Source: Sphingorhabdus pulchriflava (lineage in GTDB: Bacteria; Pseudomonadota; Alphaproteobacteria; Sphingomonadales; Sphingomonadaceae). From it: 64,000 bases of DNA. The position numbers and the translations under genes were made by a program. The stretch covers positions 1-64,000 of the forward strand of contig NZ_QRGP01000003.1 of the NCBI RefSeq assembly GCF_003367235.1, in the 5' to 3' direction. How positions within the stretch are numbered: position 1 is the first letter of the stretch; every line of letters starts with the position of its first letter. Shown piece by piece: positions 35,458 to 43,780 of the stretch. The notes below the pieces were generated by a model. The model had not been told where the DNA came from, made no database searches, and saw nothing but the letters and a program-made list of their open reading frames with translations.

Positions 35458-37881
35458 TTAGCCCGGGCAAGGGATACTGGCGCTTGCCTTCTCAATCTGA
35501 ACGTTGCGGATGGTCGCGACAAAACCGCCGGTTGCTTCCATTCTGAATGGCGATCCGACTGCGCCAAGATTTGCGCCTACTGCGCTGAAGCAGCGAAGCG
35601 GAATGCGTGTTTGTGTGGCTTTCCCGGCCTGCTGCGTGCGCAGCAGCTTCTGAACGTCGATCGCTGCACCACCAAAAGAGATCGTGACCGCTCCGGTCGA
35701 CGGTTGGTCGATGCGCCAGTCCAAAAGCAACGCATAGCCTTCATCGGCCTGCTGGGTCAAATTTACCGCTGCTCCTTCAATTGCCAACGTACCTTTGCTG
35801 TTCCACGAAAACTGCCGTGCATCTTCCTGTGCTGAAATGTCCACGGCACGGGCGCTGACCGAGCCATCGAGCGTAATCCGCCATGGGGCGGGTGCCTTGC
35901 CCCGGATCATATAGAGATTCGATGGATTCATTGCAGACAGGTCGACACGTGGGTCTTCGTTCACTGGTGCCAGGGTGCCGCGATGTGCGTAGTCAATGCC
36001 GTAGCCGACCGGGAATAATGGCTCGGTCAGCGGTGCGCGGGCATCGGCTGGCCATGCAAAGGGTAGCCGCCCGGTAAAGTCGCGCAGCGTTTTGCCATTA
36101 GCACCCGCCACCAGAACATCGGCTATGCCGCGCCCCTGAGTGCCGGGCAGCCATGCCGCTACAAAGGCATCGGCTTGATTGAGAAGCTTGCCGGTAAACA
36201 TCGGGCGGCCTGATAGAAATATGACAACGACCTTCATGCCATGTGCTTTCAGTCGCGCGATCAGTTCCTCCTCACCGGACTTCGGTTGAAAAGCCAGATT
36301 GGGTATATCGCCTTCGAATTCGGCATAGGGTTTTTCGCCTATGACGACGATGGCGAGGTCGGGTTTGGTCTCAAACTGTCCATCCACCGCTATCGTCGCT
36401 TGTCCGCCGTTCGAGCGTACGGCGTCGAAAATGGCACGACCGATGGTTTGGCCGTTTGCAAAGTCCTTTGCTGCAGTGTCGGTGCCTTGCCAGGTGATCG
36501 TCCAGCCGCCGGCCTGCATCGCCATATCATCCGCTCCGGGCCCGGCAATCAGAACGCGCGCACCCTTGCGGATCGGGAGGGTCGCTTGGTCGTTTTTCAG
36601 CAGCACCAACGACTTGGAAACTGCCTCGCGCGCCAATTCCAAATGCTCTGGCGCGCCAACCAGTGCGGTGTTTCCGCGATCTACCCGGGCGTCGCCCATC
36701 AATCCCAGCTTGAATTTGACGCGCAAAATGCGGCGGACCGCATCGTCAATTCGCGACGCCGGGATCACTCCTTTTTTGGCAGCGGTAAGCGTCGTTGCAT
36801 AAAGCTGTTTCCAGCTTTCCGGAGCCATATACATGTCGAGCCCGGCACTGATTGCAGCGGGACAATTGGTAGCCGAGCAACCCGCAACCTGGCCGTGACC
36901 ATTCCAGTCACCAACGACCAAGCCAGCAAAACCCATGCGGCCTTTCAGCACATCAGTAAGAAGTGTTGCGTTGCCGTGGTGCTTTACACCGTTCCAGCTC
37001 GAAAAGCTGGCCATAACGGTCAGCGCTCCGGCATTGATGGAGGCCGGATATCCTAGCGCATGCTTTGCGATCAGTTCGGCTTCACTGATGCGTGCGTCGC
37101 CCTGATCGCGTCCATCCAATGTACCACCATCGGCCAGAAAATGCTTTGCCGTAGCGGCGACCTGACTAGTTCCCAACGGAACCCCTGCAACTAGCGGCCC
37201 TTGTAAGCCAAGCGTCATTGCGCGGGCATAGTCGGCAACAACGGCTGGATCGGATGAATAGCCTTCATAGGCCCGGCCCCACCTCAAATCCTGCGGCACA
37301 GCCAAGGTGGGTGCGAATGTCCATTCGATACCGCTGCCGGCAATCTCCGCAGCGGTTGCTGCACCGATGCGCTGGATCAGGTTCGTGTCGCGTGCGGCAC
37401 CAAGGCCGATATTGTGCGGGAAAATCGTTGCTTCAGGCAGGTTGGAATGGCCGTGTACCGCATCTACGCCAAAAAGGATCGGGATAGCGGCGCCCGATTT
37501 TCTGGAAACGGTGCGAAATTCGCTAACCAATTTGGCCCATTTGGCAGCACTCGCCCGTTCGTCGCCATAGGGGCCGGAATTGCCGCCCGCCAGAATCGAA
37601 CCCAGCGGATAGCGCTTCAAATCCGCAGGTGTAATCGCACTGATATCCGCCTGGATCAGCTGTCCCACCTTTTGCGTTAGCGTCATTTTTGCCAACAGGG
37701 CATCAATCTGCTTTTCTGTCTTTGCATCGGTAATGGCTGCTGGGCTGCTCGCCTCGGGCCACAGCGCAGGATTTGCCCGGGCTTCCGGCGGGATTGCCTC
37801 TCCCGGCTTGGCTAGACTCAAAGACGGCGCAAACCCCAGCAAAGTAAAGGCAAGCGCGACGGTCGATTTCTTGGCTAGCAT
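35458..37881 (-). CDS. GH3 beta-glucosidase / exo-beta-glucanase
   Basis: This 807-residue protein has a signal peptide (MLAKKSTVALAFTLLGFAPS to SLA) and is thus periplasmic. Domain 1 of glycoside hydrolase family 3 (residues ~60-400) contains ILFGVDAVHGHSNL, TIFPHNIGLGA and the nucleophile segment LVVGDWNGHGQV (Asp325). Domain 2 (~430-650) contains SLVLLKNDQATLPI and AWLPGTQGRGIADVL. A C-terminal carbohydrate-binding-like part (~670-807) follows. It would remove terminal glucose from beta-glucan oligosaccharides made by GH16. It is convergent with the MFS gene, and a LacI-type operator lies 20 nt before its start. Confidence 0.93.
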   Translation of the reverse strand: MLAKKSTVALAFTLLGFAPSLSLAKPGEAIPPEARANPALWPEASSPAAITDAKTEKQIDALLAKMTLTQKVGQLIQADISAITPADLKRYPLGSILAGGNSGPYGDERASAAKWAKLVSEFRTVSRKSGAAIPILFGVDAVHGHSNLPEATIFPHNIGLGAARDTNLIQRIGAATAAEIAGSGIEWTFAPTLAVPQDLRWGRAYEGYSSDPAVVADYARAMTLGLQGPLVAGVPLGTSQVAATAKHFLADGGTLDGRDQGDARISEAELIAKHALGYPASINAGALTVMASFSSWNGVKHHGNATLLTDVLKGRMGFAGLVVGDWNGHGQVAGCSATNCPAAISAGLDMYMAPESWKQLYATTLTAAKKGVIPASRIDDAVRRILRVKFKLGLMGDARVDRGNTALVGAPEHLELAREAVSKSLVLLKNDQATLPIRKGARVLIAGPGADDMAMQAGGWTITWQGTDTAAKDFANGQTIGRAIFDAVRSNGGQATIAVDGQFETKPDLAIVVIGEKPYAEFEGDIPNLAFQPKSGEEELIARLKAHGMKVVVIFLSGRPMFTGKLLNQADAFVAAWLPGTQGRGIADVLVAGANGKTLRDFTGRLPFAWPADARAPLTEPLFPVGYGIDYAHRGTLAPVNEDPRVDLSAMNPSNLYMIRGKAPAPWRITLDGSVSARAVDISAQEDARQFSWNSKGTLAIEGAAVNLTQQADEGYALLLDWRIDQPSTGAVTISFGGAAIDVQKLLRTQQAGKATQTRIPLRCFSAVGANLGAVGSPFRMEATGGFVATIRNVQIEKASASIPCPG

Positions 37882-37900
37882 CTATCCTCATCCGTCGTAT

Positions 37901-37916
37901 TTGTGAACGTTCTCAT
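37901..37916. promoter_or_regulatory. LacI-type operator upstream of GH3 gene
   Basis: TTGTGAACGTTCTCAT lies 20 nt upstream of the GH3 start and repeats the TTGTGAACG core of the pair at 28781-28818. This links the GH3 gene to the same regulon although it is transcribed from its own promoter. Confidence 0.72.
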
Positions 37917-38440
37917 AGCTTGGTTCGCATGGACGGATGGTAAAATCAAGGGGTATCGTGGAGCGATAGATCACGGCTTAAACATTGCCAAATGGCTTGA
38001 TGGCAGATCATTTGGATAAAGCGAAGCATCAGGGCCGCTAATCAAAACCCCCGTTATCGGGAATTTGCGGCGTCGATGAATTTTCTGAAAATTCACCAAT
38101 CCGAAAAAATGAACTGAATAAATGAAAATCAACCCCGTACACTGTAGAATCTGACGGGGTTCTGGGAGGGTGTTGCGCCCCCTTGGGTGGCTGATTCGCA
38201 ATGTTTCAGCACCAGTCACGAATAGCAGCGACCGAAGAAATCAATCAAGGCGATTCGAAGATGATTTGGATTTTTCCATAATGGAAAAATTTCTAGAAAT
38301 TCATATGAAAAATATATGATTGATCTATATTATAATAAACGATGAATTTTCTGCTGATTTTTCCAGTACGGAAAGCCAATTTAATATTACTTTGAATTTG
38401 AATTTTTCAGCAAACATATTTGCTTGACCATTTTCTCGCG
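37917..38440. other. AT-rich intergenic region
   Basis: This is a 524-nt stretch without a supportable gene. The second half (about 38260-38420) is markedly AT-rich compared with the surrounding sequence and carries a 21-bp palindrome. It marks the boundary between the glucan locus and the small integrase island. Confidence 0.5.
38270..38290. repeat. AT-rich 21-bp palindrome
   Basis: ATTTTTCCAT (38270-38279) and ATGGAAAAAT (38281-38290) are perfect complements around a single A. A related weaker form, TTTTTCCAGTACGGAAA, occurs at about 38358-38374. Two copies upstream of the 38441 gene suggest an operator. Confidence 0.5.
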
Positions 38441-39028
38441 ATGAATAGTTATTTCCATATGAAAGAAATTAGACTTCCATCCTATGAAGAATCGATCGAC
38501 ATCCTTCTCGATGAGGAAGGTCGATTACCTATCCACGAATTGGCCGAGATCGCTTATTTCGACCGGCGGAGTAGCAGCGGTTGCGAGCTGGCTAAGCAAG
38601 AGGCCATAAGCGAGATGCTCGCGGAGCGCGGCGTGATGCCGAGATTTCCGAACACACATTTCGATGAGGCGATAAGTCAGTATCAAAGCTTCGACCCCAA
38701 AGATGCAGCAGAAAGCATTTTGGTCATACAGATGATGACGGTCCACAAACATGCGATGGACCTGTTTCGAGCCGCGGCCAACAGTTCAATTTGCGCTGAC
38801 GAATCGATAAAGCTTTACAATCAAGGCAACCGCTTGATGAAAACATATTCCCAACAAATGGCAGCGCTCGGTAAGCACCGCGTTTTCCGAATGAAAAAAA
38901 TGTTGCTTCAAGAGCACTTGGCGGCCTTGGAAAACGAAAAATCCAAATCGATCAAAGTGTCGTCCGGTGCGATCGATGAGTTTGTTTCCCCCGCTTCCGA
39001 TCAATTGAAGCAGATCACAAAATCGTGA
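38441..39028 (+). CDS. Hypothetical protein of the integrase island
   Basis: This 195-residue mostly helical, charged protein has no family I recognise. It has no signal peptide or membrane segment. Notable stretches are MKEIRLPSYEESIDILLDEE at the N-terminus and a Lys/Gln-rich second half (MKKMLLQEHLAALENEKSKS) that may be coiled coil. Starts at 38441 (ATG), 38459 (ATG) or 38422-region TTG are all possible, and no good ribosome site decides between them. The stop overlaps the GTG of the next gene by 4 nt, so the two are an operon. The strongly AT-rich upstream region suggests recent acquisition. Confidence 0.6.
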   Translation: MNSYFHMKEIRLPSYEESIDILLDEEGRLPIHELAEIAYFDRRSSSGCELAKQEAISEMLAERGVMPRFPNTHFDEAISQYQSFDPKDAAESILVIQMMTVHKHAMDLFRAAANSSICADESIKLYNQGNRLMKTYSQQMAALGKHRVFRMKKMLLQEHLAALENEKSKSIKVSSGAIDEFVSPASDQLKQITKS

Positions 39029-39303
39029 GCGGAGACCATCCCCGCAATATCGATGGCATGCGGCTAGCCCGGCGCTGCGGGGCCAAGACAAGGAATGGCG
39101 GCTTCTGTGCTACGCCTGCAGTGAAGGGTCGTGCGCGATGCCGCATGCATGGCGGTGCAGTTGGGTCCGGCGCTCCAATGGACAATCAGAATGCGCTGAA
39201 GAAGGGGTTGTATACCGCCAAGGCAATTGCCGAGCGACGCGAAATCGCCGCGCTCATTCGCGAATCCCAAGCATTCCTCAAAAGCCTGCGCGAGAAGCAG
39301 TGA
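39025..39303 (+). CDS. Small HGGxxG-motif protein
   Basis: This 92-residue protein has the CGAKTRNGGFCATPAVKGRA segment and CRMHGGAVGSGAP: a pattern of cysteines followed by HGG typical of small proteins often found near phage or integrase genes (the HGGxTG group). A basic, helical C-terminus follows (IAERREIAALIRESQAFLKS). The Cys/His spacing resembles a small zinc-binding module. It starts with GTG overlapping the upstream stop. Function unknown; a nucleic-acid-associated role is only a guess. Confidence 0.65.
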   Translation: MSGDHPRNIDGMRLARRCGAKTRNGGFCATPAVKGRARCRMHGGAVGSGAPMDNQNALKKGLYTAKAIAERREIAALIRESQAFLKSLREKQ

Positions 39304-39357
39304 AGCGAAACCAATGATCGAAAGCGCCTGGCGCGTTTGAAATCTAAGTAGTGCAGA

Positions 39358-39597
39358 TCATTTTGGTGCGTGAATGCGAATACCAGGCGCATCATCGGGC
39401 GAGCCGATAAACTCGATGCCGGCGGCTTCGAGTGCAGCTTGGATTTTATGAAGTGTATTTGCGTTTGCGTTGGGGATGCCTCGCGATGTTTCAAGTCTAA
39501 GGACGGTTCGTGTTGCAACGCCCGCATAGTCAGCGAGTTGTGAAGTAGTCCAACCTAGCGCAGTTCGCGCAGCTCGAATTTGAGCTGAAATTATCAT
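39358..39597 (-). CDS. XRE family small transcriptional regulator
   Basis: This 79-residue protein is a single Cro/CI-type helix-turn-helix: QIRAARTALGWTTSQLADYA, GVATRTVLRLETSRGIPNAN and a short C-terminus with IQAALEAAGIEFIG. The pattern matches the small XRE regulators with the tail AAGIEF. It is divergent from the tyrosine recombinase gene, with only 34 nt between starts, and that space is filled by a perfect 31-bp palindrome (39605-39635). It therefore probably represses both itself and the recombinase. Confidence 0.87.
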   Translation of the reverse strand: MIISAQIRAARTALGWTTSQLADYAGVATRTVLRLETSRGIPNANANTLHKIQAALEAAGIEFIGSPDDAPGIRIHAPK

Positions 39598-39604
39598 TGA
39601 CGCT

Positions 39605-39635
39605 CCATTATTGTCACTTTAAGTGACAATAATGG
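39605..39635. promoter_or_regulatory. 31-bp perfect palindrome covering the recombinase start codon
   Basis: CCATTATTGTCACTT (39605-39619) and AAGTGACAATAATGG (39621-39635) are exact complements around one central T. The right arm contains the ATG (39632-39634) of the recombinase, and the left end is 8 nt from the XRE start. A repressor bound here would block both genes. Confidence 0.8.
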
Positions 39636-40546
39636 CACCTAAAGATCACCCTTCTAATTTGTATGATTGGCGCAAGGAATTCAAGCGCCTTGAAGGTGCT
39701 TACGCTCCAGCGACAATCAAGGCCTACTACACCGATCTTTCCGACTTCGAGAATTGGTGCGTGGTCCATGCCCTGCAGGCCTTTCCCGCAACGCCACTGA
39801 CAACGAGTATGTATCTGGAGAGCATGATGCCGAGCCATTCGGTCTCTACAATCCAGAGGCGTATGTATGCTATCAGCCGAAGCCACAAACTTTTGCGCTT
39901 GCCAGACCCGACCCGCGACGAAGATGTGCACCTTGCGATGCGAAGGATCATGCGCAGTAAGCGTTGTCGTCCGAAGCAGGCGAAAGGGCTTACCAAAGAG
40001 TATCTCGAGAAGTTCCTTGAGGTGCAGCCCGATAACCCTTGGGGCATCCGCAACCGAGCAATCATATCATTGGGGTACGACATCCTCGCTCGCCGTTCAG
40101 AACTGGTAGCGTTGATGTCGGATGACATAGAAGAGCGGCGTGACGGCACTCTTCGGCTGATAATCAGGCGCGGCAAAACGGATCCATTCGGGATGGGCCG
40201 TCTTGCGTTCACATCGAAAAGGACCGCGCAGCTGGTTGCAGATTGGCTCGAGTGGCGTGGAGCATGGATAGAGCCACTATTCTGTGGTATATATCAAGGC
40301 CGTGCTATCAACCGTGCGCTCGGCCCCGACACCATCAAACTGATAGTCAAGAACACAGCCCGAGACTGTGGCCTAGCGAAAATCGAAACCGATGCATTCA
40401 GCGCGCACTCATTGCGCGTTGGGGCTGCTCAAGATCTGCTGCGCAATGGCCATGATACTGCTGCCATCATGCGCGCCGGAGGATGGAAGTCTGTCGATGT
40501 CATGGCTCGCTATCTTGAGTTCGCTGAGCATAATGTGTGGGCTTAG
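39632..40546 (+). CDS. Tyrosine recombinase / integrase
   Basis: This 304-residue protein has an N-terminal SAM-like core-binding domain (~10-100: LEGAYAPATIKAYYTDLSDF) and a catalytic domain. The catalytic residues visible are Arg154 (ARRSEL), the Lys in IRRGKTDPFG, HSLR with His259/Arg262, Trp of GGWKS and nucleophile Tyr294 (VMARYLEFA). All are present, so it should be active. The ATG at 39632 is inside the palindrome with no clear Shine-Dalgarno; GTG at 39623 in the same frame is the alternative. It probably mobilised the 38-40.5 kb island or the neighbouring polysaccharide genes; no attachment sites were identified. Confidence 0.9.
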   Translation: MAPKDHPSNLYDWRKEFKRLEGAYAPATIKAYYTDLSDFENWCVVHALQAFPATPLTTSMYLESMMPSHSVSTIQRRMYAISRSHKLLRLPDPTRDEDVHLAMRRIMRSKRCRPKQAKGLTKEYLEKFLEVQPDNPWGIRNRAIISLGYDILARRSELVALMSDDIEERRDGTLRLIIRRGKTDPFGMGRLAFTSKRTAQLVADWLEWRGAWIEPLFCGIYQGRAINRALGPDTIKLIVKNTARDCGLAKIETDAFSAHSLRVGAAQDLLRNGHDTAAIMRAGGWKSVDVMARYLEFAEHNVWA

Positions 40547-40687
40547 AAGGAACTATCTGAAATTCGAAACCGGGTGACCGAGCAGCACCCGCATCGAAGT
40601 GCTGCAACAACTTGCAAATATGAAAGTCGTTTTTGCGTCGCGAAACGGCGTTGCCACTGCCGCGCGTAACCGCTATCGCGCGCTGCG

Positions 40688-42574
40688 ATGCCTTGGTTGT
40701 TCGCTCAAAGATTTGCCAAATTGCTTCTCGAATTGCCGAGAGTTCAAAAGCGAACCATCGCAATTTCCGTCGACATATTGCTGTGCCTGTTCACGGTTGC
40801 ACTAGCATATCGGTTGCGGCTGGATGCGTGGATTTACCCCATCGGGAACCAATGGCTGTCTTATGTGACGGCGGTTGTATTGGCGATCCCGATATTCGTC
40901 AGGTTCGGATTGTATCGAGCTATCTTTCGCTATGTTGGTTGGTATGCCTTAAGTGCCGTGACATTGGCATGCCTCCTGTACGGAGCCGTTTACGCCCTGA
41001 TATTTTCCGTTATTGGCGTAACACTTGTACCACGGACTACTGGCTTTCTGCAGCCCATCCTGCTCTTTATCGCTATCGGCGCATCACGTGCAGCAGCCCG
41101 TTTCTTGCTCGGAGGAGGTTACGCCGCGATCCTTGGCAACTCAACGCGGCGTCGTGTCCTGATTTATGGAGCGGGATCTGCGGGACGCCAATTGGCAGGC
41201 GGCTTGGCGAACAGTCAGGAAATGCAGGTTGTGGCGTTTGTGGATGATGACGTCTCGCTCCATGGCAACCATTTGAATGGCAAACCCATATTTGCGCCGG
41301 ACAAGCTAGAGACGGTCATAGAGGACCTGGCCATCAATGATGTGCTTTTGGCCATCCCATCCGCAACGCGGCAGCGTAGAACCGAAATTGTAGATGGTCT
41401 TAGAGGGCATGATGTTACCGTTCGCACTTTACCGGGCATCTTCGAGCTCGCCGATGGCAAGGTAACAATAAGTGATTTGAGGCCACTACAAATCGAAGAT
41501 TTGCTAGGTAGAGATCCTGTTCCGCCAGAGCCGTCGTTGATGGCAAAGTGCATAGCAGGAAAACGGGTTCTTGTTACCGGTGCCGGCGGCTCGATCGGGA
41601 GTGAGCTGTGCCGACAAATTCTTTTACAAAATCCGTCCCATTTGGCCCTGATCGATAATAGCGAGTTTAATCTTTATACGATCGAACAAGATTTGGCAGC
41701 TTTTAAGCCTGCGAATAACGAAACCGTCATTGTGCCCGTCTTGGCATCGGTGACGGATCGCTCTCGCATGGAAGAGGTAATTCGGCGCCACTCGCCCGCT
41801 ACTGTTTACCATGCCGCAGCATATAAACATGTACCATTGGTCGAAACTAATCCTAACGAAGGCGTCCACAACAATATTTTTGGAACACGCACAGTCGCGG
41901 AACTCGCCGTAAAATATGGTGTGGAAGACTTCGTACTCATTAGCACGGACAAGGCCGTTCGCCCACCCAACATCATGGGCGCTACCAAGCGTATCGCTGA
42001 GATGGTGCTGCAGGTGATGGCAGAAAAATCGTCAACAACCCGCTTCTCGATGGTGCGTTTTGGCAATGTGCTCGGGTCTAGCGGATCAGTCGTGCCATTG
42101 TTCAAAAAGCAGATCGCGGTGGGTGGCCCCGTGACAGTAACGCACCCCGAAGTGACTCGCTACTTCATGACGATCCCTGAGGCAGCACAGCTTGTCATCC
42201 AGGCGGGAGCGATGGCAACGAGTGGTGATGTGTTCGTTCTCGACATGGGCGAACCCGTAAAGATCATCGACCTTGCAAGACGAATGATCGAACTATCCGG
42301 CCTGCAAGTGAAAGAGGGGGAGAAGGATGACGGGATAGAAATAAGGATCACCGGTCTAAGGTCGGCCGAAAAGTTGTACGAGGAACTTTTGATCGGCGAA
42401 GAACCGATGGAGACGCATCATCCGCGCATAATGCGCGCACGTGAGCCAGTTCCCAATCCCTCAGAATTTGCAGCATTCATTTCGGAATTGAATGCAGGAT
42501 TTTTTTCGCTCGAGCATATCGAACTGAAGCAGTTAATTGGAAAGTTGGTACCTACGGTTAAAAATCCCGAGTAA
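40688..42574 (+). CDS. UDP-GlcNAc 4,6-dehydratase, membrane-bound (PglF/WbpM/FlaA1 family)
   Basis: This 628-residue protein has four or five N-terminal membrane helices (residues ~15-135). A first Rossmann region follows (RRRVLIYGAGSAGRQLAGGL), then the catalytic SDR domain (KRVLVTGAGGSIGSELCRQI; STDKAVRPPNIMGATK). In this family Met replaces the usual catalytic Tyr (MxxxK), as seen here. The enzyme makes UDP-4-keto-6-deoxy-GlcNAc, the first step to bacillosamine-type diamino sugars. Aminotransferase, acetyltransferase and phosphoglycosyltransferase genes follow on the other strand, completing that pathway. Confidence 0.92.
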   Translation: MPWLFAQRFAKLLLELPRVQKRTIAISVDILLCLFTVALAYRLRLDAWIYPIGNQWLSYVTAVVLAIPIFVRFGLYRAIFRYVGWYALSAVTLACLLYGAVYALIFSVIGVTLVPRTTGFLQPILLFIAIGASRAAARFLLGGGYAAILGNSTRRRVLIYGAGSAGRQLAGGLANSQEMQVVAFVDDDVSLHGNHLNGKPIFAPDKLETVIEDLAINDVLLAIPSATRQRRTEIVDGLRGHDVTVRTLPGIFELADGKVTISDLRPLQIEDLLGRDPVPPEPSLMAKCIAGKRVLVTGAGGSIGSELCRQILLQNPSHLALIDNSEFNLYTIEQDLAAFKPANNETVIVPVLASVTDRSRMEEVIRRHSPATVYHAAAYKHVPLVETNPNEGVHNNIFGTRTVAELAVKYGVEDFVLISTDKAVRPPNIMGATKRIAEMVLQVMAEKSSTTRFSMVRFGNVLGSSGSVVPLFKKQIAVGGPVTVTHPEVTRYFMTIPEAAQLVIQAGAMATSGDVFVLDMGEPVKIIDLARRMIELSGLQVKEGEKDDGIEIRITGLRSAEKLYEELLIGEEPMETHHPRIMRAREPVPNPSEFAAFISELNAGFFSLEHIELKQLIGKLVPTVKNPE

Positions 42575-42579
42575 TAAGC

Positions 42580-43776
42580 TTAAGCAGTGGCTTCTTCCAA
42601 AACAGCTTGGATTGTTTCGCAATACAGTGACAGTTGTTCGTCGGTGATCGTAGGATGTGTTAGAAACATCAGGCTGGTTTCGCCCAACCCTTTCGCTACC
42701 GGCAAACGTTCTTCTGGGCGCCACAGCGTCCCTTCGAATGCTTTCTCCAGATACACTTCCGAACAACTACCTTGATACACAGGCGCACCGGCAGCAACGC
42801 AAGCCTCTACAATTCGGTCCCGCGACCAGCCACTTTTGAGCTTAGTGGGTTCGACATAAGCATATAGCCGATAGAATGCATGCGTATGTTCAGGTTCCGG
42901 CAACGGCACTCTTATTCCGCCGGGAAACTCCACCAAAACGCGAGCTATTGCATTCGCAATCTCCGTTCGGCGGTTGTGCCATTCTTCCATACGGCGCAAT
43001 TGAATCCGGCCGATCACCGCCTGTATTTCCAGCATGCGCCAATTCGTTCCGATACTTTCATGTAACCAGCGAAAACCGGGTTGGTGCTGGCGATTGTAAA
43101 CGGCATCCCAGCTTTTACCATGATCCTTAAAGGACCACATGCGAGACCACAGCGCCTCGTCATTACAAGTAACCATCCCGCCTTCTCCGCCGGTAGTTAT
43201 TATCTTGTCCTGGCAGAAAGACCATGCTCCTACATCACCCATCGAACCAACGGGTTGACCGCGAAAACTAGCGCCATGCGCTTGGGCGCAGTCTTCAATG
43301 ACCTTCAGATTGCGGTCTTTTGCCAAACGCATGATCGCATCCATGTCGCAAGGCCAGCCGGCAAGGTGGACAGGTATTATTGCACGCGTGTTTTCGGTAA
43401 GTACAGATTCAATGGTCTCAGAAGTTATTAAGCCACTGTTACTGTTAACGTCAGCAAATACCGGACGAGCGCCAGCATTCACAACACAACTTATCGAAGC
43501 TATGAAGGTACGCGGCGTAACGACGACTTCATCGGTCGGTTTGCCGCCATATGCCGAGCCTATACCAAGACCCTGCAACGCAAGATCAAGCGCGAGTGTC
43601 CCATTTGCCAATGCAATTGCGTAATCCGTTCGCGACCACGCAGCAAACTCACGTTCAAATTGACGGCCCTCTTGGCCGGTCCAATAGTTAACCCGGTTTG
43701 ATCGCAGCACAGAGGTGACTGCTTCAGCCTCCTCTTCGGAAAAGCTCGGCCATGGGGCGAGGCTTGTATTGAGCAT
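42580..43776 (-). CDS. DegT/DnrJ/EryC1/StrS aminotransferase (PglE-like)
   Basis: This 398-residue PLP-dependent sugar aminotransferase has the family segments WSRTDYAIALANGTLALDLA, VVTPRTFIASISCVVNAGAR, VIEDCAQAHGASFRGQPVGS and the PLP-lysine segment WSFCQDKIITTGGEGGM. It would transfer an amino group to the C4 keto group of the sugar made by the PglF-like dehydratase. The stop faces the dehydratase stop only 5 nt away (convergent), and it follows the PglD-like acetyltransferase by 4 nt. Regiospecificity cannot be told from sequence. Confidence 0.92.
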   Translation of the reverse strand: MLNTSLAPWPSFSEEEAEAVTSVLRSNRVNYWTGQEGRQFEREFAAWSRTDYAIALANGTLALDLALQGLGIGSAYGGKPTDEVVVTPRTFIASISCVVNAGARPVFADVNSNSGLITSETIESVLTENTRAIIPVHLAGWPCDMDAIMRLAKDRNLKVIEDCAQAHGASFRGQPVGSMGDVGAWSFCQDKIITTGGEGGMVTCNDEALWSRMWSFKDHGKSWDAVYNRQHQPGFRWLHESIGTNWRMLEIQAVIGRIQLRRMEEWHNRRTEIANAIARVLVEFPGGIRVPLPEPEHTHAFYRLYAYVEPTKLKSGWSRDRIVEACVAAGAPVYQGSCSEVYLEKAFEGTLWRPEERLPVAKGLGETSLMFLTHPTITDEQLSLYCETIQAVLEEATA

Positions 43777-43780
43777 TCCT

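Noticed and set aside
39605-39635. Palindrome between XRE and recombinase as a terminator
   Set aside because: It lies between two divergent start codons rather than after any gene end, and contains a start codon.
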